A stretch of DNA of 64,000 bases. Source: Acetobacterium fimetarium. GTDB lineage: Bacteria > Bacillota > Clostridia > Eubacteriales > Eubacteriaceae. This document shows positions 11,891-20,062 of the stretch, piece after piece. The stretch covers positions 62,001-126,000 of the forward strand of contig NZ_WJBC01000005.1 in assembly GCF_014284475.1 (NCBI RefSeq), written 5' to 3'. Within the stretch, counting starts at the first letter, position 1. Every line of letters starts with the position of its first letter. The notes under the pieces were generated by a model that was not told where the DNA came from, searched no databases, and saw only the letters and a list, made by a program, of their open reading frames with translations. A program made the position numbers and the translations under genes.

Positions 11891-11940
11891 AATAGCTTTA
11901 TATCCCGACATGATCAGACGAAAAAACGCAGGAAATAGCC

Positions 11941-11976
11941 AAAAGCCTCTGTTCCGATTAGTGGAACAGAGGCTTT
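11941..11976. terminator. Bidirectional terminator between pyk and lipoprotein gene
   Basis: AAAAGCCTCTGTTCC and GGAACAGAGGCTTTT form a perfect 15 bp stem around a 6 nt loop. It lies between the convergent ends of pyk and the minus-strand lipoprotein gene. T-runs are short, but the stem is strong and near symmetrical, so it can serve both sides. Confidence 0.85.
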
Positions 11977-12019
11977 TGCTTTGAAAGAGTATCCCCAAAG
12001 GAGCGGCTGATTTTGTGAA

Positions 12020-13150
12020 TCAGTCAATCTTGTAAGTGATCTGATAGGTCTGAGACAGCACCGTGTCTTCCGTGGTATTGGCACTTTCAGCATTTTTTTC
12101 TACCGAAAAATACAGAATCGATTTATTGGGATGACAGATCAGCTGGGAGTTCAAATTCAGTGGCGCCGTCACCTGCAGGGGATTATCGCCGTTGGCGTTC
12201 ATCATCCAAATCGATTGTGACTGGGAATCGTAATTGGCTGAATACTGCGAGTAAAAAATATTTTCACCATTTGGGGTAAAATTGGCAGTTCCAAAATTGC
12301 CGGTTGCGATGGTCGTGGTTTTCGTATCATCGGTTTTCCAGGTACCGATAGTTTGATATTCACTGCTGTTCTTGATAAAAACAACTTGATTGGTAACCTT
12401 GTTGATATCAAAATTAATCACATTTTCGACAACCAGGCTGGGTGATAATTCCAGAGAACCATCTTCAATTTTGGCATAATACAGATTTGTCTTTTCCTCT
12501 TTGGCCGGGTCATAGGCCATAAATACAAAACCCTTCTCATCTTCAATATAGTCTACAGAAAGAATAGAATAATCGCGAATGGGTTGGTAGACAGTACGGT
12601 TGCCACCGCTGTCAGCCAGGATCAGTTCATTGCTGTTGTTCACATAAACCACCTGACCGGACTCGTTGATGGCAAAAAACTGATTGACGTTCTCCTCTGG
12701 CGTTGAAATGATACGGGTGATATTCTTGTTGATATCAGTCCACAAAAGTTGACTGTTTACATTTTCAGAAGCGGGTTCAACCACTTTTTGAATATAATAA
12801 ATCCCGGTATCATGGGTGTCATAGAGGGCGGACAGTTCCTTTTTATCTGAATTGATAAAGGCGGACAACTGTCGCGTGTCGGTATTCAACAGATCAATCG
12901 TAAAAGTGGTGCCACTATTGAGAACAATGATATTGTTGCCGCTGTTTGAAATGTCCTGAACCACACCGGATGCTATCTCATTACAGGACTGGATGCTGAT
13001 TTGATGAGACGATCGCAGGGCCGAGGACACAGCTTCTTTAATGACGACCGGTCGGTTGGATGGAATAAATACATTTTGACAGCCACTGGTTACAATTGCC
13101 GTCGTGACGACGAAGACAAAACAAATGATGCTACGCTTCAGCTTTTTCAT
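12020..13150 (-). CDS. Lipoprotein with TolB/PD40-like beta-propeller features, third gene of a two-component operon
   Basis: A 376-residue protein starts at the ATG at 13150, preceded by GGAGG 8 nt upstream; the frame stays open further upstream but that part has no signal. It begins with a lipoprotein signal peptide ending IVTSGC (Cys24), so it should be anchored outside the membrane. The rest has blade-like repeats such as FTPNGENIFYSQYS, QSIWMMNANGDNPLQV and HPNKSILYFSVE, as in TolB/WD40-like propellers. It overlaps the histidine kinase gene by 20 nt. By analogy with MtrAB-LpqB it may tune the kinase from outside; this is inference, and no GerMN domain was recognised. Confidence 0.8.
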   Translation of the reverse strand: MKKLKRSIICFVFVVTTAIVTSGCQNVFIPSNRPVVIKEAVSSALRSSHQISIQSCNEIASGVVQDISNSGNNIIVLNSGTTFTIDLLNTDTRQLSAFINSDKKELSALYDTHDTGIYYIQKVVEPASENVNSQLLWTDINKNITRIISTPEENVNQFFAINESGQVVYVNNSNELILADSGGNRTVYQPIRDYSILSVDYIEDEKGFVFMAYDPAKEEKTNLYYAKIEDGSLELSPSLVVENVINFDINKVTNQVVFIKNSSEYQTIGTWKTDDTKTTTIATGNFGTANFTPNGENIFYSQYSANYDSQSQSIWMMNANGDNPLQVTAPLNLNSQLICHPNKSILYFSVEKNAESANTTEDTVLSQTYQITYKID

Positions 13151-14936
13151 CTGCATTCCCTCCATACAAAAGAACCGATAAGACAGGAAGCGACACAATG
13201 ATATTGGTTCCTTCGCCAACCTGACTAACAATTTCAATTTTTCCTTCATGTTTTTCAACAATCTGTTTGACGATATACAAGCCAAGACCAGATCCCCCTT
13301 CTTCCGGCCCGCGCGAACGATCTTCTTCAACACGATAAAAGGCGTTGAAAATGCGTGTTTGTTCAATTTCTGAAATTCCGGGGCCGTAGTCACGAATGGA
13401 GACCACAATTTTGTCATCTTCAAGGGTTGAGATAACATCGATAATGTCACCGTTGTTTGAATATTTGATGGCATTGTGAAGAATGTTGATGAACACCTGT
13501 TGCAGCCGGTCATAATCGCCGAGAATTTCCGGAAGCTCATCAGAAATATAGTTGATTTGGATATCGGACTGTGTTGCCTTGATCTGCATCTGCTCAACGA
13601 CTTCCGAGATCAGAACGACGATGTTCAGGTTGGTCTTTTTGAAATCAAACTCCGCTTTGTCAAATTTGTTGACATTCAGCAAATTATCGACAAGTCGAAG
13701 GAGGCGGTGGCCTTCCCGATTGATGGTGTTCAAAGAGCGGTTGATGATTTCTGGGTCGGCAACCTGTCGGCGGGTCAGCATATCGGTATACCCGATAATT
13801 GTTGTCAGAGGGGTACGCAGTTCATGCGAAACACTGCTGATAAATTTGCGCTGCTCATCCTGAAGATGACGGGCAGCCGTCATATTACGGATGATAATCA
13901 GATAGTTTTCCTCAAAACCCTTTTCCCGAATCGGACTGCCGATCAGCAGCAGATTTCGATCGTTGCAGTCAATTTCTTCTGAAATATGATTTTTTCCGTT
14001 TTTCAGACTGTCAAAAATATCGCGCAGAAAGGACTGGTACTGAAAATCATAAATCGTTTTCGGGTTGCTGACATTAAAGTAAGTCTTGATATAGCTGTTT
14101 GAGGTAATAATATTTCCGTTTTTATCAATCGCCAGGAGGCCGTCGTCAATCGATGCCAGGACGCCGGCAAGACGCTTTCTTTCAGACTCAAGCTGAAGAA
14201 TGACATTGTTGATATTGGTAACCATCCCATTGAACGCCTGTGTCAAATCTCCGATTTCATCAGAATGCTTGTAGTAAATGGTTAAATTGAAGTTTCCGTT
14301 ATTGATCTCTTTGGAAATTTTGGTCAGATCTTTGATCGGTTGAAAAAAGTGTCGGGAAAAAGACGTCGTCACGGCCACCAATATGATCAGACCGATAATG
14401 CCGCTGATGGCAAAAAGGACACTGGTAACATGAAGAAAGGTATCCAGTTCACGCATTGGATAGAGAAAGCCAATATAACCAATGGTGGAATTATCGATCG
14501 TGATCGGAGAGACATAGTAAGCAATGCTTGCATTATTGATGGATTTCAAGGTTAATATCGGAGCAGACTCAGTCTTTGACAAATTAATTTCCGTATCAAG
14601 AAGATTGGTATTGCTGATATCAACGGAATCTGCAATCAGCGATCCGTTGATATCAAAAAGCAGGACACGATTATTTTCACTGGCTGAAATGTTCTTGCAC
14701 AGGTAAAGTGCATTCGCAACCAGTCGATCAGACAGCGGGTCGGAACTTTGCGAAGCTTTGATCTCCTGGCCGATATATAAAGTGGTGTCCTGAGTCATAC
14801 TTAACAGATTGTTTTTGGCCTGATTGATATAGTAATAGGATGTCCCCTGAAATACGCAAAATACAACAATCAGAAAGGCAAAAGCGAAAAGCAGAATGTT
14901 GTACAGGATCATCCGGACGCGGTAACTCAGTTGCAT
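13131..14936 (-). CDS. PAS-containing sensor histidine kinase (WalK/PhoR-like)
   Basis: This 601-residue kinase has a membrane segment at about residues 10-30, an extracellular region, a second membrane segment near 172-192, a HAMP linker (FFQPIKDLTKI), a PAS domain (LLAIDKNGNII) and a HisKA domain with the phospho-accepting His in SSVSHELRTPLTT. The ATPase domain has N-box NILHNAIKYS, G1 RDYGPGIS and G2 GSGLGLYIVK. It should phosphorylate the regulator encoded just upstream, whose stop shares one base with this start (TGATG), so translation is coupled. The domain order resembles WalK and PhoR; the signal is unknown. Confidence 0.95.
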   Translation of the reverse strand: MQLSYRVRMILYNILLFAFAFLIVVFCVFQGTSYYYINQAKNNLLSMTQDTTLYIGQEIKASQSSDPLSDRLVANALYLCKNISASENNRVLLFDINGSLIADSVDISNTNLLDTEINLSKTESAPILTLKSINNASIAYYVSPITIDNSTIGYIGFLYPMRELDTFLHVTSVLFAISGIIGLIILVAVTTSFSRHFFQPIKDLTKISKEINNGNFNLTIYYKHSDEIGDLTQAFNGMVTNINNVILQLESERKRLAGVLASIDDGLLAIDKNGNIITSNSYIKTYFNVSNPKTIYDFQYQSFLRDIFDSLKNGKNHISEEIDCNDRNLLLIGSPIREKGFEENYLIIIRNMTAARHLQDEQRKFISSVSHELRTPLTTIIGYTDMLTRRQVADPEIINRSLNTINREGHRLLRLVDNLLNVNKFDKAEFDFKKTNLNIVVLISEVVEQMQIKATQSDIQINYISDELPEILGDYDRLQQVFINILHNAIKYSNNGDIIDVISTLEDDKIVVSIRDYGPGISEIEQTRIFNAFYRVEEDRSRGPEEGGSGLGLYIVKQIVEKHEGKIEIVSQVGEGTNIIVSLPVLSVLLYGGNADEKAEA

Positions 14937-15622
14937 CAGAGCTTCCTCATTTTATATCCAATTCCAAATACAGTCTGGATGTACTTGTTGCCCTGGGTAT
15001 CAATTTTTCGTCGAATTCTCTGAACATGCATGTCAACGGTTCGGGTGTCGCCATAGTAGTCGTATCCCCAAATTTTCTCAAGCAGCGTATCACGGGGAAA
15101 AACCTGTTCAAGATTGGAGGCCAGCAGAAAAAGCAGCTCAAATTCTTTTGGTGTCAGATGGATTTCTTTTCCCTCGAGCAAGACCATGCGCTCATCAGCA
15201 TAAATGCTCAAGTCGCCGTTTTGTAAAAGTGATTCCTGTTTCTGAGGCTCAACGGTGATCGATGAACGTCTCAAATGCGCTTTGATTCGCGCCAATAGTT
15301 CCCGATTGTCAAAAGGCTTGGTGAGATAGTCATCAGCACCCAGTTCCAGCCCTAAAACCTTATCGATGATATCGGTTTTCGCAGTCAGAAGAATAATGGG
15401 CACTCCCAATTGCGGACACAGTTCACGGCAGACGTCATAGCCGTTCTTTTTCGGCAGCATGATATCCAGCACAATCAGATCAGGACGAATGGCCAGCGCT
15501 TTTTCGACAGCTTCTACGCCATCGTATGCCGTTTCAACCTGATAGCCTTCAAATTCAAGCTCTAGTTTTATCAGATCGACAATCGACGCTTCATCATCGA
15601 CGACCAGTATTTTTTCATTCAT
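14936..15622 (-). CDS. OmpR/PhoB-family response regulator
   Basis: This 228-residue regulator has a receiver domain (KILVVDDEASIVDLI, phospho-acceptor Asp in LIVLDIMLPKKNG, Lys in YLTKPFDNREL) and a C-terminal winged helix with HLTPKEFELLFLL and DTRTVDMHVQRIRRKI. It is the first gene of the operon with the histidine kinase and the lipoprotein. Similarity is greatest to WalR/PhoP-like regulators, which often control cell-wall or phosphate genes, but the targets cannot be read from here. The family A repeat lies 39 nt upstream, in its likely promoter region. Confidence 0.95.
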   Translation of the reverse strand: MNEKILVVDDEASIVDLIKLELEFEGYQVETAYDGVEAVEKALAIRPDLIVLDIMLPKKNGYDVCRELCPQLGVPIILLTAKTDIIDKVLGLELGADDYLTKPFDNRELLARIKAHLRRSSITVEPQKQESLLQNGDLSIYADERMVLLEGKEIHLTPKEFELLFLLASNLEQVFPRDTLLEKIWGYDYYGDTRTVDMHVQRIRRKIDTQGNKYIQTVFGIGYKMRKL

Positions 15623-15660
15623 TTTAATACCTGCTTTCTAAATTTTATTATTTTATGTGG

Positions 15661-15805
15661 TAGGCATTTGCTAAACTACCGCAAGTTTCGCTGCCAGTTT
15701 GCGCGAACCAATTTGTACACTATACGGCGGACAGTTCTCCGAACTGTTCGCCTACACGTTACCAAATTGGTTGCAGAAACTGGCAGCAAAACAACTTCTG
15801 TTCGT
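15661..15805. repeat. Palindromic repeat family A, copy 1
   Basis: This 145 nt intergenic sequence aligns without gaps to 18299-18443. It folds into one long interrupted hairpin: GCTGCCAGTTT (690-700) with AAACTGGCAGC (777-787), AACCAATTTG with CAAATTGG, and a core GACAGTTC/GAACTGT around TCC. Differences from the other copy preserve pairing: CCAG/CTGG here is CCGG/CCGA-type there, and the AATTT/AAATT stem here is AATTG/CAATT there. This indicates selection or descent through folded copies. No clear target duplication is seen. It could be a miniature mobile element or a structured RNA. Confidence 0.85.
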
Positions 15806-15852
15806 ACCTTCAGCACTTCAGAATCAGCTGATTTTAAGGAATATCGGGAAAT

Positions 15853-16563
15853 CTAAAACCAGAGATTCAGTTGTTCCTTGTTCTGAATCGCCCCTAACAC
15901 CCGGTCATCCAGATCGGGGATGGTTTTACGAAGATCCTTGATCATGGTTTTGATATCCTCCCGTTTGGTGAACCCATCAGCGGGACAAGTGCTTTTGATT
16001 TCAGGCAGTACATTCATTTTGAAGTAACTGATGATATCTCGCTCTTTGACAAAAATCAAAGGACGGATCAGGGTGATGTTTTTCCGGTCCAGATAGGTTA
16101 CCGGCGAAAACGTATTGATTCTTCCCTCATAAAAGAGACTGAGGAAAAATGTTTCGATGGCATCATCTGAATGGTGCCCGAGAGCGATACTCCGGCAGCC
16201 CCGTTCAATCGCCAAATCGTGAAGGGCACCACGTTTCATGCGGGCGCAAAGGGAGCAAGGGTTTTTCTCTTTGCGTTCTTCAAAGACGATCGGTCCGATG
16301 GATGTTTTTTTGATGGTATAAGGGATATCAAGGCTGGCGCATAGATCAATCAACGGGGAAAAATCCATGCCGCCAAAACCCATATCCAGAGTGATTCCTT
16401 CAAGTTCGAAAGGAACTGGGGAAAAGTATTGAAAGCGTTTCATTGCAACCAAAAGCGCAGTGCTGTCTTTGCCGCCGGACAATCCGACGGCGATGCGATC
16501 GCCGGGTTTGATCATTTCGTATTTTTCGACCCCGCGACGAAGAGGGCCAAGAATTTTTTTCAT
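15853..16563 (-). CDS. ttcA: tRNA 2-thiocytidine synthetase TtcA-like
   Basis: This 236-residue PP-loop ATPase carries SGGKDS at residues 29-34, which binds ATP to adenylate the target base. Cysteines in NPCSLCARMKRG and in KSTCPADG match the three ligands of the TtcA iron-sulfur cluster, and LGHHSDDAIETF is the second family motif. TtcA thiolates cytidine 32 of some tRNAs. It is shorter than E. coli TtcA (about 310), as is common in Firmicutes. The ATG is preceded by AGGAGAACC on the minus strand. It is a single gene, divergent from the aminopeptidase gene; related TtuA/YdaO-like thiolases are an alternative. Confidence 0.85.
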   Translation of the reverse strand: MKKILGPLRRGVEKYEMIKPGDRIAVGLSGGKDSTALLVAMKRFQYFSPVPFELEGITLDMGFGGMDFSPLIDLCASLDIPYTIKKTSIGPIVFEERKEKNPCSLCARMKRGALHDLAIERGCRSIALGHHSDDAIETFFLSLFYEGRINTFSPVTYLDRKNITLIRPLIFVKERDIISYFKMNVLPEIKSTCPADGFTKREDIKTMIKDLRKTIPDLDDRVLGAIQNKEQLNLWF

Positions 16564-16871
16564 AAAGGTTCTCCTGATAAATTAAATGCCGGGTCAAATG
16601 TTGCCAAAAGCCGTGCTTAAAGGTACAATTGAAGTTAATCGACATATTGCAATCATTTTATCATTTAATGAAGAAGAATAAAAGGAGATTATCTGTGTAT
16701 CTGGCTGATAAATCAGGCATTTTTTAATTTAATGGCATTTTTATCGGATTGAAGCGAAAAATGCCTGATTCACCGGTTCCTGAAATGGGATTAAGGGAGT
16801 CAGACTGTTTGCAGTTGAAAATTGGCGAATTCAACCCACGATGATCGATTTAAAAATTCAGGAGGAAAAAA
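16564..16871. other. Divergent intergenic region with a long stem
   Basis: No gene is seen between ttcA and the aminopeptidase gene. AATCAGGCATTTTT (16711-16724) is complementary to AAAAATGCCTGATT (16757-16770), a 14 bp stem with a 32 nt loop. The loop holds a second GGCATTTTT (16734-16742) that could compete for the same partner. There is no following T-run, so it is not a clear terminator. The ribosome site of the next gene (AGGAGGA) is at 16860-16866. Confidence 0.5.
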
Positions 16872-18053
16872 TTGGCACTAAAACAGAGCTTCTATGTGGA
16901 GAACAGAAAAAAGGTTGGGGAACAACTGGAAAACGACAGTATGGCAATCCTGTTTTCAGGCAGAGAAATTGAAAAGTCCTTAGATGAGAACTATCCCTTT
17001 TTTGCAAGCAATAATTTTTACTATTTAACCGGAATAAAAGAGCCTGATGTGGTGTTGATCATCGTGAAAACAGCAGCTGGTCTGGTGCGTGAAAAGTTGT
17101 TTATTGAAGAATCCGATCCGGTTAAAGAAAAATGGGTCGGTAAAAAAATTGACAAAGAGCAGGCAAAAGCAGTATCCGGAATCGCGTCAATTGAGTACAG
17201 CAAAGAGCTGCCAAAAGAAATAAGCGAAATTGTTTCTTTTAGCCGATTATATTTTGACTTTAAAGTTCCGAAACATCAGAGCTTCAAAGTCAAAGATAAA
17301 CAGGTCCAGAAATTGCTCAAACAGTGTGAACTGAAAGATCTGCATCCGATTTTAGCCAGAATGCGGATGATCAAAACGCCTGATGAGATTGAAGCCATAA
17401 AGAAGGCCAATGCGATGACAAAAGAAGGCTTCAAAGAAATGAAACAGCTGATCAAGCCTGGCATCTGTGAATATGAACTGGCGGCCTTTTTTGAATATTA
17501 TATCAAAAAAGAAGGCGCCGATGGGCTCGCGTTTGAAAGCATTGTTGCGTCCGGGAAAAATGCCACAACGCTTCACTATGTGACAAACTGTTCGAAATTA
17601 AAATCCGGCGATCTGGTTCTATTTGATCTGGGCGCGAGAGTGAACGGTTATTGCGGAGATATTAGCCGGACCCTTGCCGTCAATGGCGAAATGACGTTTA
17701 TCCAGGAAAAAATAGTCCGCATCGTTGAATTGGTACAAAAAGAAATGTTTCTGGCATATAAACCCGGTGCGGTCATGAAAGACCTGCAGAATTTAACTAA
17801 AAAACTGTTCCTTGAAAAATGTTGTGATGCCGGCATTATCCCCAGAAATCGGGATATTACGGAATTCTACTATCATGGGATTGGGCATTCTTTGGGTTTG
17901 GATACCCATGATTTGCGACCCGACGGCGATCTGGTACTGGAACCGGGAATGGTGCTGACCGTTGAACCGGGTTTATATCTGGAAAAGCTTGGCATTGGTG
18001 TTCGGATTGAAGACGACGTGGTGATCACAGACAACGGCTGTGAAGTGCTGTAA
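16872..18053 (+). CDS. pepP: Xaa-Pro aminopeptidase (M24B family)
   Basis: This 393-residue protein has an N-terminal creatinase-like domain (residues 1-150) and a pita-bread M24 catalytic domain. The di-metal ligands are visible: Asp in [17 protein letters not shown], His in [15 protein letters not shown], Glu in [10 protein letters not shown] and Glu in [10 protein letters not shown]. It removes N-terminal residues preceding proline in the cytoplasm. The start is TTG at 16872, chosen because AGGAGGAA lies 7 nt upstream and no in-frame ATG fits. It stands alone, upstream of the metK riboswitch. Confidence 0.93.
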   Translation: MALKQSFYVENRKKVGEQLENDSMAILFSGREIEKSLDENYPFFASNNFYYLTGIKEPDVVLIIVKTAAGLVREKLFIEESDPVKEKWVGKKIDKEQAKAVSGIASIEYSKELPKEISEIVSFSRLYFDFKVPKHQSFKVKDKQVQKLLKQCELKDLHPILARMRMIKTPDEIEAIKKANAMTKEGFKEMKQLIKPGICEYELAAFFEYYIKKEGADGLAFESIVASGKNATTLHYVTNCSKLKSGDLVLFDLGARVNGYCGDISRTLAVNGEMTFIQEKIVRIVELVQKEMFLAYKPGAVMKDLQNLTKKLFLEKCCDAGIIPRNRDITEFYYHGIGHSLGLDTHDLRPDGDLVLEPGMVLTVEPGLYLEKLGIGVRIEDDVVITDNGCEVL

Positions 18054-18080
18054 AAACAATGCCGATAATTAAAAAAAATA

Positions 18081-18109
18081 TTGACAGCGAAAACCATGAA
18101 GTGTATTAT
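18081..18109 (+). promoter_or_regulatory. Sigma-A promoter of metK
   Basis: TTGACA (18081-18086) and TATTAT (18104-18109) are separated by 17 nt, placing the start of transcription about 20 nt before the riboswitch aptamer. Confidence 0.85.
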
Positions 18110-18132
18110 TGACTCTAGTAATTGAATATTTA

Positions 18133-18268
18133 CCTATCCAGAGAGGTGGAGGGACAGGCCCGATGAAACCCGGCAACCAGCGAAAGCATGGTGCCAATAC
18201 CTGCGAATTTTTCGCAATGATGGGATTTAATGTAAATCATTAACCTCGTCTGACGGCGAGGTTTTTTT
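18133..18268 (+). promoter_or_regulatory. SAM-I (S-box) riboswitch with terminator
   Basis: The aptamer shows the conserved AGAGAGGTGGAGGGAC, GATGAAACCCGGCAACC and GGTGCCAATACCTGCG blocks. CCTATC (18133-18138) pairs with GATGGG (18219-18224) as helix P1. An intrinsic terminator follows: AACCTCG (18242-18248) with CGAGGTT (18257-18263) and a T-run. S-boxes stop transcription when S-adenosylmethionine is high, fitting feedback on metK, which makes it. A family A repeat lies between this terminator and metK. Confidence 0.96.
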
Positions 18269-18298
18269 ATGGTGTCAGGTAAATAGACGTTACATTGC

Positions 18299-18443
18299 TA
18301 GGCATTTGCGAAACGACTGTGAGCTTCGCTGCCGGTTTACGCGAACCAATTGTTACACTGTACGGCGGACAGTTCTTTGAACTGTTCGCCTACACGTTAC
18401 ACAATTGGTTGCGAAAACCGACATCAAAGCAACTTTTGTTCGT
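18299..18443. repeat. Palindromic repeat family A, copy 2
   Basis: This is the second 145 nt copy, inside the metK leader 30 nt after the S-box terminator. The stem AACCAATTG (344-352) pairs with CAATTGGTT (402-410), and GACAGTTC pairs with GAACTGTTC around TTT. The changed loop (TTT for TCC) and the paired changes in the two stems, compared with copy 1, keep the fold. Any metK transcript that escapes the riboswitch must carry this hairpin, so it may influence messenger stability. Confidence 0.85.
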
Positions 18444-18494
18444 GCATTAAGAGTTACGCAATGACCTATACATTATTATCAGAAGGAGAACGAT

Positions 18495-19673
18495 ATGAAG
18501 AAATTATTTACCTCGGAATCGGTTACCGAAGGGCATCCTGACAAAATGTGCGATCAGATTTCTGATGCCGTACTGGATGCGATTTTCGAAAAGGATCATA
18601 TGGCACGAGTTGCCTGTGAGACCTTGGTTACCACGGGACTAGTGGTGGTAGCCGGAGAGATTACAACCACCTGTTATGTGGATATTCCCAAAATAGTGCG
18701 AGAAACGGTACGTGAAATTGGTTACGATCGCGCAAAATACGGCTTCGACTGCGATACCTGTGCAGTGATAACAACCATCGATGAACAATCCGGCGATATT
18801 GCAATGGGGGTTGACGAAGGACTGGAATCCAAAAAAGGGGAAGGCGACGAGCTGGAGCTGGCAACAGGAGCCGGAGATCAGGGGATGATGTTTGGATTTG
18901 CCTGCAATGAGACCCCGGAACTGATGCCGATGCCGATTTCATTGTCGCATAAGCTGGCAAAACGCCTGACGGATATCCGAAAACAGAAGCTTGTTGATTA
19001 TCTGCGACCGGATGGAAAAACACAAGTGACAGTTGAATATAATGATGGTGTTCCAACGCGAATTGATACGATTGTCATTTCCACTCAGCACAGTGCTGAT
19101 GTTGCATTTGAGACGATTCAAAAAGATATGCTTGAAAAGGTTATAAAACCGGTTATTCCTGCAGCATTGCTGGATGAAAACACCAAGTACTTTATCAATC
19201 CGACCGGACGATTTGTTATTGGCGGTCCGCAGGGCGACTGTGGTTTGACCGGACGTAAAATCATTGTCGATACTTACGGTGGTTATGGCCGTCACGGTGG
19301 TGGTGCTTTTTCCGGAAAAGATCCCACAAAAGTGGATCGATCCGGAGCCTATGCAGCACGGCACGTGGCAAAAAATATTGTTGCAGCAGGCCTGGCGGAT
19401 AAATGCGAAGTTGAGCTGGCCTATGCGATTGGGGTTGCAAAACCGGTTTCCATTCACGTTGATACATTTGAAACCGGAAAAATATCGGAAGACAAAATCA
19501 TCGAACTGATCGAAAAATGTTTTGATCTCCGACCGGCAGCGATCATTAAAAATCTCGGACTGCGGGCCCCGATTTACAAACAGACCGCCGCCTACGGCCA
19601 TTTTGGACGAACTGATATTGATTTGCCATGGGAACGACTTGACATGGTTGAAAAACTTAAAAGCTGTCTCTAA
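18495..19673 (+). CDS. metK: S-adenosylmethionine synthetase
   Basis: This 392-residue enzyme makes S-adenosylmethionine from methionine and ATP. The N-terminal [21 protein letters not shown], the [12 protein letters not shown] motif, the P-loop-like [15 protein letters not shown] and the FGR segment near the C-terminus are intact, and length is standard. AGAAGGAG precedes the ATG by 7 nt. Expression is governed by the S-box riboswitch; two structured repeats (family A before, family B after) frame the gene. Confidence 0.98.
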   Translation: MKKLFTSESVTEGHPDKMCDQISDAVLDAIFEKDHMARVACETLVTTGLVVVAGEITTTCYVDIPKIVRETVREIGYDRAKYGFDCDTCAVITTIDEQSGDIAMGVDEGLESKKGEGDELELATGAGDQGMMFGFACNETPELMPMPISLSHKLAKRLTDIRKQKLVDYLRPDGKTQVTVEYNDGVPTRIDTIVISTQHSADVAFETIQKDMLEKVIKPVIPAALLDENTKYFINPTGRFVIGGPQGDCGLTGRKIIVDTYGGYGRHGGGAFSGKDPTKVDRSGAYAARHVAKNIVAAGLADKCEVELAYAIGVAKPVSIHVDTFETGKISEDKIIELIEKCFDLRPAAIIKNLGLRAPIYKQTAAYGHFGRTDIDLPWERLDMVEKLKSCL

Positions 19674-19683
19674 AGACCTTTGC

Positions 19684-19713
19684 AGTCTCTCGCTGTTGGA
19701 TCAGCGAGAGACT
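19684..19713 (+). terminator. Hairpin after metK
   Basis: AGTCTCTCGCTG and CAGCGAGAGACT form a perfect 12 bp stem around a 6 nt loop just after the metK stop. Only a short T stretch follows (GTTTGC), so it is a terminator or stability hairpin. Confidence 0.7.
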
Positions 19714-19738
19714 GTTTGCATGTAAAAACAATTGAAGA

Positions 19739-19907
19739 ATGAAAGTTTTATTGGAGACTGTAGATGAAGTACTAACGTAGTACCGACAATTATTACATCG
19801 TGTTGTATGCATCAAGGCGAACAGGCGGCAGCCTGTACGAATTGCAAGCATACAACTGATTAACAATTGTCGGTACGGTGCTTATCGGCAACCAGGGATG
19901 AAAGTTT
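19739..19907. repeat. Palindromic MITE-like repeat family B, copy 1, with target duplication
   Basis: The element core (19754-19893) matches 61818-61957. ATGAAAGTTT occurs on both sides (19739-19748 and 19898-19907), a 10 bp direct repeat like a target-site duplication. Inside, GTACCGACAATT pairs with AATTGTCGGTAC, and GTTGTATGC pairs with GCATACAAC, with a central ACAGGC/GCCTGT hairpin. Removing the element and one repeat leaves GATGAAAGTTTCATC-type sequence, a hairpin (right half at 19896-19912), so it appears to have inserted in a hairpin loop. No transposase is inside; mobility in trans is inferred. Confidence 0.85.
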
Positions 19908-20062
19908 CATCCATATTTTAGATAAAATATTTTCAGATATTTCGATTGTTTTGTTTTAATACCGACTTTGTTGTGGTATAATACAATCGTTACAAAAATA
20001 ATATGACTGATAAAAATTTAAATAGGATCGTAACGATTATAAGTTATGAAAAAAGGGGTAAA

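Noticed and set aside
12020-13597. A 525-codon minus-strand frame starting far upstream of the lipoprotein
   Set aside because: The first 149 codons lie inside the histidine kinase gene in another frame, and the signal peptide and ribosome site mark the start at 13150.
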